NCBI GenBank assembly: GCA_022559845.1
Contig: CM040125.1
Location: 328,173,829 to 328,237,828, forward strand
Direction of reading: 5' to 3'
From: Amorphophallus konjac
Taxonomy: Eukaryota; Streptophyta; Magnoliopsida; Alismatales; Araceae
DNA length: 64,000 bases
In this document: positions 23,071-34,963 of the stretch, piece by piece
Position numbering within the stretch: position 1 is the first letter of the stretch
Layout: each line of letters opens with the position of its first letter
Program-made: the position numbers and the translations under genes
Notes under the pieces: generated by a model
Database searches by the model: none
The model's input: only the letters and a program-made list of their open reading frames with translations
What the model was told of the DNA's origin: nothing

Positions 23071-25842
23071 TGTAATGCTTCGGATTTTTTGGATTATTTT
23101 AGTGGGTCTCGGAGTGTATTTTGTGCTTTACACGTGTTTTTCCCTGCTGTGCCTTCAGAACTCTGTGCAGGGCGAACCGTGGCGTTCTTCGACTCCAGGA
23201 TAGTACCACTACGTTGTGTTCCTTCCGAGGATCGCGGAGGTAATTTTTCGTAATTTTCTGAATTTCTGGAATGTTTGGGTTTTCTATATATATTAACCTT
23301 TTCTCTCTCTCCCCTCTCATTTCTCTCTTCCCTCCCTCTCTCTTCTCTCACGATCTCTTTCTCCCCTCTCTTCTCCGGCGGCCGACGGAGTGAGGCGGGG
23401 GGAGTGGGCGAGGATGCGGGCGAGGACAGGCGAGGATAGAGGCGGTCGAGGCGGGGCGAAGCTTGGTGGCGCGATCGCGAGCTGGCGATGGTTTCGCGGT
23501 GATTTCTTCATTGATCGGTGTCCACGGCACGTCGTTTCTTCGGTGGAGGTAGGGAGATGGACCCCCAGCTCGTGCTCTTCCTTTCCCGCGAGTTTCGTAG
23601 GCCGTGGTGAGCTGAGCGGGCTAATCGGGGCGATTTGGGAAAAATCCAAGTTTTTGGGATTGAGCGTCGATCCGTCGTTTCATTGCGTTTTTGGCCGATC
23701 CGAGGCCATAGATGCATGCTAGGGGATATTTGGGGGCTTCCCCCTTATTTTCCCCCTCTCCCGTGGAGGTATGGGGGCGTGGTGAAGTTTTTGGGTCGTT
23801 TCTCGCCGTAGCGTTCTCGGGACGGTGTGACGGTCGTTCCAGTGACCGTCATAGCGTGTAACGCGCCTGGGCAGGTGCGTTATGCTCCCTTTGTCTTCAG
23901 TGTTGGCATTCGTGGGCCTGACGGTCCCACGATAGACCGCCACAGGGCTGTGACGCCCTACTGCTAGACCGTCACAGTGTTTCGATCGTGGTTTATGACC
24001 GTTGGGGTCACGAGTCTCTAATGCGCCTAGGTAGGACCGTCAGAGCACTGTGACGCCCCTGAATGGGAGCGTTAGAGCTGACGCAGCCCATTCTTCTGAC
24101 GCGCCAGTGTTGGTCCGTCAGAGACTATGACGCATCGAGTGGAGTGCGTCGCAGCCGGTTTCTTCTTGCCTTCTGACGCACTATGTTGAGTGCGTCAGGG
24201 CATGTGACGCACCAGGGTTGGCGCGTCATAGCCGGTGTTGCCCCTCTCGTGTAACGCTCCTGTGTTGGACCGTTAGAGTGCTGTGACGGTCGAGGCTTGG
24301 ACTGTCACAGCTTGTGACAGCCCAAGGGTAGACCGCCAGGCACTGTGTTGCACCGAAGTGGCTCTTCGTGCTTGCTGCGATTGTTTCACGTTGTGTAGGT
24401 TCCTGGTCGATCTGGTTGGGACCCAGTGGTCAACTTGCGGTCTCGTGAGTATCCCAGACACCCCAAAGTTCTGTGTTCGTGTTTTGAGGGTGTCGGGAGG
24501 GCCGTCTTACCTCGATTAGCATGCCCATAGGTGTGGTGGGTCCGGGTGACCCCGCGTATTCTGGGCTTTCGTGTTAACGCTCGATCGAGTCACCGTGTAT
24601 CGGTGTGTGTGCGGTGGGGTCTCCCCCGCATGTCGCGAGTTTCTTTGGAAGGTGATTCCCTTGTGGGCCATGTGTTTGGCCTTGGACTGCGAGTCCAGTT
24701 ATCCGGCCTAGGGCTGGAGGTTTCCCGCTTTCCCTAGGATGGGGAATCGGCGTGGCGGCTTGTGTGCTGCCCTAAGAATCGTGCTTCTGCGCTTTCTGCA
24801 TGACCGAGTGTGTGCAGTCCCATTTCTTTGACGGTGGTTTCCGTGAGTCAGTCGTTACTTTCAGTGACCAATCCACTAGTCATAGCTTCCTGCGCACGCA
24901 GGGGTGGACCCACCTGGGAGTGGTGGAGAGCGAGACCCGGTGAGAGGCAGTTTTTAGGCTGGTTTCCGTAGGGCCCCTTGCCCTTGCCACCAGAGTCCGG
25001 TGGGGGGGAAAACCAGCTAGAGGACCCGACCTAGAGAAGATGGTCTGTGTGTGCACACGTAGTTGGGGGCTTAGGACATGCACTGATGAGCATGACCCCA
25101 GCTAGTCCTTGTTGTGGTACTTGTTGCGTGTCTGAGTCTCACGCCCGGGGCGTCATAGTTAGACACTTGTGACGCAGTGTAAGAAGTCAGGGGACGCATC
25201 CGGTCGTTCTTATAGTGGGTAGTGCTCCCGTTTGCTGGCAGGTGTGGACTCAAGTTTTGTTGGGCTGAGGTTCAGTAGTACGGTACTGCTAGAGTAGACA
25301 GCTTTTTCGTTTATTTACTTTAGCTTGTTGATTCTACCGTACTCCCGTTAGGTCAGGCTTCTCTTTCTGCTTGACCGGTACAGTAGGAGTAGTTGTAGTG
25401 CCGAGTTTCGATCGGCCACCGGGTTACTGTTACTGTTTCTCTTGTAGTTGCAGCTTTCCGTGCCGCCGTTGTTCTCAGTTGGGGTTCTGCAGGATCCCTA
25501 CTGGGCCAGTGACAGGAGGCTCACCCCTGCTTTTCAGGTGTGGCGATTCATCCTCGAGGTTCGAGGTTGCGGTTCTGAGGTTCTTAGTTGCCAACTCGCT
25601 GGGCCGAGTGTCCACTCGGCATGTGGTACGTTTTACTATTTTAGACTGTACTTTTTGTTGGACTAGACTCTGCTATAGTTATTTATTTATTTCTGTTAAT
25701 TGTTGAATTGTCCTGCTTTATTTCCTATTTCTTTGTGCATCCACACTCCTTTTAGCCCTTCCGAGCCCTCCCGGCTCGTGGGTGGCGGTTCGAGTCTCGG
25801 GTTATTGGGCCTTCCCGGTAATCGGATTCTCAGGTCGTTACA
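23071..25842 (+). repeat. 5' LTR of C2
   Basis: 2772 bp from TGTAATGCTTCGG to GGTCGTTACA. TATATATA at 23285-23292 is the likely TATA box, followed by a CT-rich tract. A hairpin-module cluster lies at 23826-24340. The rest is non-coding. Confidence 0.9.
23826..24340. repeat. Cluster of short inverted-repeat modules in C2 5' LTR
   Basis: About twelve modules are spaced 35-45 bp apart. Each has a (T)GACGxxx arm, a 6-10 nt loop and a complementary xxxCGTCA arm. Examples: GTGACGGTC...GACCGTCAT at 23826; TAACGCGCC...GGTGCGTTA near 23857, a pair allowing one G-U; TGACGCACT...AGTGCGTCA near 24175; TGTGACGGTC...GACTGTCACA near 24287. Arm sequences differ between modules yet stay largely complementary within each. 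The cluster recurs at 29424-29930 in the 3' LTR. Confidence 0.85.
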
Positions 25843-25844
25843 GC

Positions 25845-25856
25845 TGGTATCAGAGC
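25845..25856 (+). promoter_or_regulatory. Primer binding site of C2
   Basis: TGGTATCAGAGC, two bases after the LTR end, complementary to initiator tRNA-Met. Confidence 0.92.
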
Positions 25857-28652
25857 AGTGGTTGTGGACGTACATGGGAATTCGAGATATTACAGTGATC
25901 AGAGTCCATAAGGTCCAATAAAGTCGGTAGCTGGCTTAGGGTTTTGTGTTCGCTTTCCACCTAGTTTCTCAGTTGAGAGCTTGAGTGCGTCGCGCGGTGC
26001 TGTGAAGGCGGTTGTTGTTCATGGCTTTCGTGCCAGCATGGGTTCTAAGGATCGAGGTTGATAGCTTTCTCCCTCATCGATGGTGGCAATGGTTGTGCTA
26101 TGTTGGCAGAGGTTGCTGGCAGGCGTGAACTCGCGGTGCTGTGTTCGAGGAATCTGTAACGTGGTCAGGTGGCTGGAGAGGATTGTTCGTGGATAAGTGG
26201 CCGTGAGCGTGCTCTAAGGGAGCTACTGTCGATTTGGCCACTCCAGCTTGAGGTTTGTCCAGCCCTTGAGGTGTTCTGATCGAGAAGTGTGCTCGGGTGG
26301 GCGGAATATCTTCTCGGTGAGCTGCTATTTCGTTGAACCTGGTGTTCTTGTCGTGCTCTGTGGCGTCAGAATGACGTGTCGGTCCTGATTGTTCTACAGA
26401 TTTCGAGGCAGGATTTGGCAGAGATGTCCCGATAAGTCTTTGCTCCTGCGTTTCTGTCAGTGGATGGGTTGTGTTCACCCTGGAGCTGGTCTGAGATGTG
26501 AAGGCTCCACGGCGAGTTCGGAACTCGAGGATGAGCCTCAGTAGTTGTCGTCATGGCTCGTGTAGCGGCTCTTGGTGTGGTGCACTGCAGTTCGAGGAAT
26601 TGCAGCGGTGGTGCATCGAGAGATGCTGTGATTATGGTCTAACGTGACACTCGCTGAGTGTGTCGGAGGCGCTGACCTGACGTGGTGATGGTTTTCTCGG
26701 TGTTGGATGGTGTTGTTCCCAGCATGTGTGAGGTTTGAGGTCAGGTCGAGCGTGGAGTTCTTTCGTTGGTCGGAAGTGCGTTTGGGTTCTCCTTTGGTTG
26801 GAGAGATTGTGTTGGGCTAAGGTTCGTTGTCCTGCATTGTGTGTTCGGATTGGTTGGCCTTGTGTGCCATGAAGTCCGTGCGAGACGTGCTCTTGTCTTG
26901 GCAAGGTGGTTTCTGTGAGAAGTTGTGCCCATTCTCTTGTCGTGTAAGGGTGATGGCGCTGTTCCAGAAGGACGAGTGCCGGTTGGGCGGTGTTTGCTTT
27001 CTCGGCTGTGCATGCGTGGATCAGAGTGCGCAGCGGAAGCGTGGTGGGCTTGTGACCCACTGGTTCAGGATCGTAGCATTGGTTGCTACGGGCGGATTCC
27101 TGAGTTTGCGTTAAGCATCGGAGGATTGGTTCCTCGGTGTCAAACGTGTTGTTGCTATGTCGTTGCTCGAGGTATTATGGTTCTTGGCACTGGCAGGATG
27201 GAGTGTTGGGGAATGTGCTGGCTAGTGCGCCGCATGAGTACCCTATTCCTGTGATGGAAGCCGTGTTAGGCGTCGGTGTTGGACCTGGATGAGGATGTCG
27301 CCTGACGAAGGTCGAGGACGTGTTGGTCAGAGTCGGTGGCTTGGTGCCCGACTTGTGTTCCCAGTCGTGTCCTCAGATGAGATCATTTTTGGAGAAGTGA
27401 TCTCTGGCAGGCTGTGGGTTCTTGTTGGTAGATGCGAGTAACTGGTGAGGCTAGTCTCGTAGCCGACCACGGTGAGATGTATGTTGCTTGGGGACCCGTG
27501 AGCATTGTTCAGGTGGTGTCCCGTGGTTCTGCGGTAAGGGCGTAATCAGGATTGGCAGGTGTCCACTTGGATTAGTGGAGTAATTTGATGAGACCAGACG
27601 AAAGAGTGACGCCGGTGGGCGGAGGCCTTTTGTGAGATTGGCATCGGATGGTGGTCCTTGACGGGACGTTGGTGTCACAATGGTTATCCCTGGTTTGGTG
27701 ACCATCATGGGATGGTTCCCCTGTAAGTCTGAGTCGAGTGAGGTGATGACTGAGGACACCAAAATCTTATCATCTGGTTTTGTCGTGCTCCCCAAGAGGG
27801 TCGAGTTGGCGCGATGTTAGAGCTCAGATGCGGAGTCCGAGAGGAGTGTAGCTTGAGATGTGGCATCAGTCTATGTGTGAGTCAGCGGATGACCTACTGT
27901 AGGGCTGGATCGTGCCCGTTGGGTAGGTGGAGGTTTCCAGTTAACGTGTGTCTGGCGACCAGTAGATGGTCTTTTCACAGACAGAAGATGTTGTTGGTTG
28001 TGCATCGTGAGTGGTGAGAGCCGTGTGCCAGCGAGACCTTTGATGGTCGTTTCCATGATGTGCCTTCCCGGACGGGATCTGGGCTCTGTCGAAGTTTGTC
28101 TCCTGGGCTTTGGCAGAGTTGGCACAGTGATATGTTTGGCATTCAGCTTGCCAAGTGTGAGGTGATTCTTGGCGCTGAGCCGATGAGCTGGTTGTGGTCT
28201 GTTGAGATGGCTACGTGAGCTGGTGGAGGCTCTGTATTGGTTGTTCCCTTGAGAAGGGTGTGCGACCTGTCAGCTGGTTGTGAAGCTGATGTGCGATTTG
28301 TCTGCCGACCATACGATGGATCGGTAGCTGTTTCTCGTGTCGAGTGTGTGTTTCCTCGGTGGGCGAGATGGTGGCAGTGGTGCCATGAGTGGCTTTCATT
28401 GTGACTGAGGTGACGTCAGACTGTGTCCTATGGTACATGCCTGCTCTGATGGCCGATGTGCACGGCACGCGGAGCGAGGTGTTGTTTGTGATTGTAAGTC
28501 TGGTTATGTCCCTTAGGTTTGGTGTTTTTGTGAGAATCGAGATTTTCTATGCTGGGGCTCTGACGGCGTTGTCAGTTGGTTCAGTGTTCTTCCCCTGTGT
28601 TCCTGTCTTTGTTCTGAATTTTAAGGATGAAATTCCTTTAAGGGGGGAGGGC
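25857..28652 (+). other. Non-coding interior of C2
   Basis: GT-rich sequence with no frame above about 140 codons and no gag, reverse transcriptase or integrase motif. The last 60 bp (28610-28652) keep the chromovirus-type end of pol and the purine tract AAGGGGGGAGGG. I see no tandem repeat or gene in the rest. Confidence 0.75.
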
Positions 28653-31448
28653 TATAATGCTCCGGATTTTTTGGATTATTTTAGTGGGTCTCGGAGTGTA
28701 TTTTGTGTTTTACACGTGTTTTTCCCTGATGTGCCTTCGGAACTCTGTGCAGGGTGAACCGTGACGTTCTTCGACTCCGGAACAGTACCACTGCATTGTG
28801 TTCCTTTCGAGGATCGCAGAGGTAATTTTTCTTAATTTTCTGAATTTCTAGAATTTTTGGGTTTTCTATATATATTAACCTTTTCTCTCTCTCCCTTCTC
28901 ATTTCTCTCTTCCCTCCCTCTCTCTTCTCTCACGCTCTCTTTCTCCCCTCTCTTCTCCGGCGGCCGACGGAGCGAGGCGGGGGGTGAGGTGGAGGCGGCG
29001 TGGGTGAGGATGCGGGCGAGGACAGGCGAGGACCGAGGCAGTGGAGGCGGGGCGAAGCTTGGTGGCGCGATCGCGAGCCGGCGACGATTTCGCGGCGATT
29101 TCTTCGTGGATCGGTGTCCACGACACGTCGTTTCTTCGGTGGAGGTAGGGAGATGGACCCCCAGCTCGTGCTCTTCCTTTCCCGCGAGTTTTGTAGGCCG
29201 TGGTGAGTTGAGTGGGCTAATCGGGGTGATTTGGGAAAAATCCATGTTTTTGGGGTTGAGCGTCGATCCGCCGTTTCATTGCATTTTTGGCCAATCCGAG
29301 GCCATAGATGCATGCTATGTGATATTTGGTGGCTTCCCCCTTGTTTTCCCCCTCTCCCGTGGAGGTATGGGGGCGTGGTGATGTTTTTGGGTAGTTTCCT
29401 GCCGTAACGTTCTCGAGACGGTGTGACGGTCGTTCCAGTGACCATCACAGCGTGTAACGCTCCTGGGCAGGTGTGTTACGCTCCCTTTGTCTTGAGTGTT
29501 TGCGTTCGTGGGCCTGACGGTCCCACGATAGACCGCCACAGGGCTGTGATGCCCTGCTGCTAGACCGTCACAGTGTTTCGATCGTGGTTTATGACCGTTG
29601 GGGTCACGAGTCTCTGACGCGCCTAGGTAGGACCGTCAGAGCACTGTGACGCCCCTGAATGGGAGCGTTAGAGCTGACGTAGCCCATTCTTCTGACGCGC
29701 CAGTGTTGGTCCGTCAGAGACTGTGACGCACCGAGTGGAGTGCGTCACAGCCGGTTTCTTCTTGCCTTCTGACGCACTATGTTGGGTGCGTCAGGGCATG
29801 TGACGCACCAGGGTTGGCGCATCACAGCCGGTGTTGCCCCTCTAGCGTAACGCTCCTGTGTTAGACCGTTAGAGTGCTGTGACGGTCGAGGCTTGAACCA
29901 TTATAGCTTGTGAAGGCCCAAGGGTAGACCACTAGGAACTATTTTGCACCGAAGTGGTTCTTCGTGCTTGCTGCGATTGTTTCGCGTTGTGTAGGTTCCT
30001 GGTCGACCGGGTTGGGACCCAGTGGTCGACTTGCGATCTCGTGAGTATCCCAGACACCCCGAGAGTTCTGTGTTCATGTTGTGAGGGTGTTGGGACGGCC
30101 ATGTTACCTCGATTAGCATGCCCATAGGTGTAGTGGGTTCAAGTGACCACGCGTATTCCGGGGTTTCGTGTTAACGCTCGATCGAGTGACCGTGTATCGG
30201 TGTGTGTGCGGTGGGGTCTCCCCTGCATGTCGCGAGTTTCTTTGGAAGGTGATTCCCTTGTGGGCCATGTGTTTGGCCTTGGACTGCGAGTCCAGTTATC
30301 CGGCCTAGGGCTGGAGGTTTCCCGTTTTCTCTTGGATGGGGAATCGGCGTGGCAGCTTGTGTGCTGCCCTGGGAATCGTGCTTCTGCGCTTTCTGCATGA
30401 TCGAGTGTGTGCGGTCCCGTTTCTTCGATGGTGGTTTCCGTGATTCAGTCCTTACTTTCAGTGACCTATCCACTAGTCGTAGCTTCCTGCGCACGCGGGT
30501 GCGGACCCACCTTGGAGTGGTGGAGAGTGATACCCGGTGAGAGGCGGTTTTTAGGCTGGTTTCCGTAGGGCCCCTTGCCTTTGCCACCAGAGTTCGGTGG
30601 GGGGAAAAACCAGCTAGAGGAACCGACCTAGAGCAGATGGTCTGTGTGTTCACACGTAGTTGGGGGCTTAGGACACGCGCTGATGAGCGTGACCCCAGCT
30701 AGTCCTTATTGTGGTACTTGTTGCGTGTCTGAGTCTCACGCCCGGGGCGTCGTAGCTAGACACTTGTGACGCGGTGTAAGACGTCAGGGGACGCATCTGG
30801 TCGTTCTTCTAGTGCGTAGTGCTCCAGTTTGCTGGCAGGTGTGGACTCGAGTTTTGTTGGGCCGAGGTTCAGTAGTACTGTACTGCTAGAGTAGACGGCT
30901 TTTCCATTTATTTACTTTAGCTTGTTGGTTCTATCGTACTCCCGTTAGGTAGGGCTTCTCTTTCTGCTTGACCGGTACAGTAGGAGTAGTTGTAGTGCCA
31001 AGTTTTGACCGGCCACCGGGTTACTGTTCCTGCTGTTACTGTTGCTCTTGTAGTTGCAGCTTTCCGTGCCGCCGTTGTTCTCAGTTGGGGTTTTGCGGGA
31101 TCCCTACTGGGCCAGTGACAGAAGGCTCACTCCTACTTTTCAGGTGTGGCGATTCGTCCTCGAGGTTCAAGGTTGCGGTTCTGAGGTTCTTACTTGCCAG
31201 CTCGCCGGGCCGAGTGTCCACTCGGCATGTGGTACGTTTTACTGCTTTAGACTGTACTTTCTGTTGGACTGGACTCTGCTGTAGTTGTTTATTTATTTCT
31301 GCTAATTGTTGAATTATCCTACTTTATTTCCTATTTCTTTGTGCCTCCACACTCCTTTTAGCCCTTCCGAGCCCTCCCGGCTCATGGGCGGCGGTTCGAG
31401 TCTCGGGTTATCGGGCCTTCCCAGTAATCAGATTCTCGGGTCGTTACA
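28653..31448 (+). repeat. 3' LTR of C2
   Basis: 2796 bp, beginning TATAATGCTCCGG (second base changed from the TG of the 5' LTR) and ending GGTCGTTACA. TATA box at 28867-28874. It carries the same hairpin-module cluster as the 5' LTR, with point differences inside the arms. Confidence 0.9.
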
Positions 31449-31455
31449 ATTCCTT

Positions 31456-32150
31456 ATCCGAACGGCAGGCTCGGGACAGGGAGAAAGGTTGTTTTGTTCT
31501 TTTTTTTTCTTTTTCTAATGTGCCGGGGGAACTGGCCAAGAAAGATCTTTTAGTTCTCCAACTGGGCGGAGAGACTATGAGCCAGATTAGAGAAAGGGAG
31601 TCTTTTATTCTTCGGATGTGTGGAGAGTCCGGGTTGAAGTGACAAGGATATGTTTAACTTTTACCCAGACGGAAGGTCTGAACCAAAGTGGAATGAATCT
31701 TTTTATTCTCTAGCGGGGCGAATGGTCCGATCTGGAGTGGAGTGGTCTGTTTGTTCTCTCGCTGGATGGTAGGCCCTAACCAAAGTGAGAGGGATCTTTT
31801 CATTCTCTAGCTGGACGGAAGGTCCGATCTAGAATGGAAATAATCTTTTTGTTCTTTGGTTGGACGGCTGGTCTGAACCAAAGTGAAAGGAATCTTTTTA
31901 TTCTCCAGTCGGACGGAAGGTTCGATCTAGAGCGAAAGGATCTTTTTGTTCTCTGGCTGGGCGACAGGTCCGAACCAAAGTGAAGGGGTCCTTTTGTTCT
32001 CTAGCCATACGGAAGGTCCGATCTAGAGTGGAGAGAGTCTTTTAGTTCTTCAGCTGGATGGGAGGTTCGATCTGGAGTGGAAAGAATCTTTTTGTTTTCC
32101 GGCTGGCCGGTTGGTTCGAACCAGAGTGAAAGGATTTGATATTATTTAAT
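31456..32150. repeat. About 55-60 bp minisatellite in D interior
   Basis: Around twelve units of AATCTTTTTGTTCTCTGGCTGGACGGAAGGTCCGAACCAAAGTGAAAGG type. The core GGACGGAAGGTCC is a short inverted repeat. The same family recurs at 34200-34690. Confidence 0.85.
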
Positions 32151-32164
32151 GCGCCGGGAGCACC

Positions 32165-32455
32165 GGCTATGAAATTTGAACCTGGAAAGTGGACCGCAAG
32201 GGCCAGAATCGGTGTTGCGGAAGTAGACCGTGAAGGCTAAAATCGGGGAAGCGGGCTACCAGAGCCGAAGTTGGGAAGCTGGCCACGAAAGTCGAATCTG
32301 GTAAGTAGGCTATGAGAGCCCAGATTGGGGAAGCGGACTACAGAAGCTGAAGTTGGGAGATTAGCGAGCCGTAAGGGTAGGAAGTAGGCCGTAAGGGCCA
32401 AGATTGGGCTCTACGAGCCAGAACTGGGAAAGCATACTATGATAGCCGAAATTGA
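32165..32455. repeat. GGGCT...AGCC hairpin units
   Basis: About nine irregular units of 28-35 bp such as GGAAGCGGGCTACCAGAGCCGAAGTTGG. Each has short complementary arms (GGCT/AGCC or GGCC/GGCC) around a 4-6 nt loop, followed by GAA. Confidence 0.75.
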
Positions 32456-33474
32456 GTTTATTATTATATTTATTATTATTATTATTTTTATTCAAGCATG
32501 CATGCATTCATCAGCAGGCATAACATAAGTATACATAAGACAGCTCCCTCTATAGGGGATGGGATAGAGACAACACCCATAATTCGCGGACATGGTGCGG
32601 GCTAGGAGGCACAACTGAGGGGTGGTGCACCCGTCAAGAAGATATCGCATGTCTTGCATGCATATCTTAAATTCACGCATTTCACCCGAGACAACTCTTT
32701 GCGGAGTGGAGGAGCAAACGTGTGAGCAAAAGGCCCTAAACATAGGGATATGCAGGCTTTCTAAGCAACACTCGAGGATTACTCTAGCGCCTACACATGG
32801 GTTTCAGGCTCTCAATTTTCAGTAGCTTCACACAGCCCCCAGCTGTTTATTATTTGTAGCGGATTTCACCGTTCGGCGTGAGTTTCCTCATATGTCTCAA
32901 TGGGGTTCCCGGCTACCAGGCTTCATCCTTATTGTAACTTGTTTCACCATTTCGCGCGAGTCTCCTCATTTGTTTCAGTGGGGATTCCCGGCTACTCGGA
33001 TTCACTTTTTTTTTACAGTGGGGGTAGGCAACTTTTTCCTCACGATTACCCTTCAGGCGAGTGCAGGAATTCAAGTCTCCGTAGAGTGCTAAGAAGAATT
33101 CGGGCAATCCCTATGGTTGAAAGCTATTGAACACATTAAGTGCGAAGTGGGAAGTGTTACCTCAGGTTTATTTTGTGAGTTGGGCTTAGCAATTCAGCCA
33201 TAACTCTTCCCCTTGACGTATGCACCCGCCAAAATTGGGTTCCCTTCGAGCGTATGCCATGACGCGCCTGCATCCGGAATCGGGGTGACATTATTATTTA
33301 GCAAGGAAACAAGGTCCTAGAAAATTCCAAGGAGATATATTATCCTATATTATAAGCAAGCATGCAGGCAGGGCAATCAAGCATTCTTATTTGTCTCTTT
33401 TCTTTTCCTCTTTCTTTCTTCTTTTTTTGCATAAGAACATATTGTCATTACGTATAAGTGTAGTGGTAATAAAA
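32456..33474. other. D interior, mostly unique sequence
   Basis: Starts with a short TTATTATT tract (to 32490). A 60-70 bp sequence with CACC(A/G)TT(C/T), CG(C/T)GAGT, TCCTCAT and CCCGGCTAC is present twice (32867-32930 and 32940-33003). No reading frame with recognisable content is seen. Confidence 0.5.
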
Positions 33475-34120
33475 GTATTAGGGAAGCAGACCACGGAGGG
33501 CCGAAAGCACATCAGGGAAGCGGGCTATAGAAGTCGAGGGACATTGGGGAAGCAGGCCATAAAGGCCAAAAGGAAGTAGGCTGCGAGAGCCCAAGTTGAG
33601 AAGCGGGCTGCGAGAGCCGAAGTTGGGAAGCGGGCTATGAAAGCCAGAATTGGGGAGCAAGCCACGGAGGCCGAAGGGGAAGCATGCCATGAGAGCCAAA
33701 GTTGAGAAGCGGGCTATAAAAGCCAAAGGGAAGCAGGTTGCAAGAGCCAAAGTTGGGAAGCGGACCGTGAAGGCCGAATTGGGGAAGCATGCTATAAAAG
33801 CCAAGGGTATTGGGAAGCGGGCTGCAAGAGCCGAAGTTATGGGAAGCGGGCCATGCAGGCCGAATTCTGGGAAGCAGGCTACGAGAGCCAAAATTGGGAA
33901 GTAGGCCACGAGGGTCAAAGGTAAGCAGGCTGCAAGAGCCAAAGTTGGGAAGCAGGCTATAAAAGCCAAAGGGAAGCAGGCTGCAAGAGCCAAAGTTGGG
34001 AAGCAGGCCGCAAGAGCCGAAGGATATTGAGAAGTAGGCTAAAAAGCCAAGGGATATTGGGGGCAGGCTGACAAGCCGAGAGATGTCAGAAGTAGGCTAT
34101 AAAGCCGAAAAATATCAGAG
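33475..34120. repeat. About 30 bp GGGCT...AGCC minisatellite, about 20 copies
   Basis: Units such as GGGAAGCGGGCTGCGAGAGCCGAAGTT repeat with small length changes. The arms vary together: GGCTgcgagAGCC, GGCCgtaagGGCC and GGCTataaaAGCC types all occur. Open frames of 80-170 codons across it come from the repeat. Confidence 0.85.
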
Positions 34121-34199
34121 AGCACGGTGGGACAGGTGGATTAATCCTGATAGTGGACCTTGGCCAGAATAATTGAGCCGAAGGGTGTCGAGTAGCAGG

Positions 34200-34690
34200 A
34201 TGTGAGAGCCGAGAGAGGGGTCTCCTTTTGTTCGCCAGCCGGGGGAAGGGTCCGAACCAAAGCTGAAGGTTTATTCTTTTATTCTCTGGCCGGGGAAGGA
34301 CCTGAACCAAAGTGAAGGGTTTATTCTTTTATTCTCTGGCCGGGAAAGGATCCGAACCAAAGTGAAAGGTTGATTCTTTAATTCTCTGGTCGGGGAAGGA
34401 TCCGAGCCAGAGTGAAAGGTTGATTCTTTAATTCTCTGGCCGGGGAAGGATCTGAACCAAAGTGAAAAGTTGGTTCTTTAATTCTCTGGTCGGGAAAGGA
34501 TCTGAACCAAAGTGAATGGTTGATTCTTTGATTCTCTGACCGAGAAAGGATCCGAACCAAAGTGAAGAGTTGATTCTTTAATTCTCTGGTCGGGAAAGGA
34601 TCCGAACTAAAGGGAAGGGTTGATTCTTTGATTCTCTGGCCGGGAAAATATCCGAGCCAAAGTGAAAGGTTGATTCTTTTTTTTTAGTGG
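34200..34690. repeat. About 60 bp minisatellite, 8 copies
   Basis: The unit is TTGATTCTTTAATTCTCTGG followed by TCGGGAAAGGATCCGAACCAAAGTGAAAGG. Copies are very similar, so this array looks younger than its relative at 31456-32150. Confidence 0.9.
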
Positions 34691-34963
34691 CCCAAAGGCC
34701 GAAGGTGAGATATTTGTCGGCTTAGATGGCAAGAGTGCCACCAGCAATGGGTTTATGCGCCAACCTAGACGAAGGAGTCATGATGCTGGCAATGTGTTGA
34801 TGCATCGGCCTAGACGGAAGGTCATGGTGCCGACAATAGGAAAGGTCTCTTGGTTTTATTGGGTGGCCAAAGGCCAAAGGTGGAGGGTGAAAGACCATGT
34901 CTGCCTCAAGGCTCACTTCCTTTTCTTATCTTCTTCTTTTATGTAAAGAGGCGGGTTCGAAGA

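Larger units (their letters stand above)
23071..31448 (+). mobile_element. C2, complete non-autonomous chromovirus-like Gypsy element
   Basis: Perfect target duplications ATTCC flank it (23066-23070 and 31449-31453). LTRs are 23071-25842 and 28653-31448. The initiator-Met primer site is at 25845-25856. The interior ends with AATTTTAAGGATGAAATTCC and a GGGGGGAGGG purine tract, the hallmark 3' end of Tekay/Del-type chromovirus pol. The 2.8 kb interior between has no long reading frame and no recognisable domain. Both LTRs are similar (roughly 95 percent by eye), so it moved as a unit using proteins from elsewhere. Confidence 0.92.

Noticed and set aside
25371..25706. 111-codon frame with a cysteine-rich start, repeated at 30968-31312
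   Set aside because: Lies in the end of the C2 LTR, duplicated only because both LTRs are present; no known domain.
33478..33993. 171-codon minus-strand frame with repeated hydrophobic units
   Set aside because: Produced by the 30 bp GGGCT minisatellite; the periodic peptide reflects the repeat, not a membrane protein.
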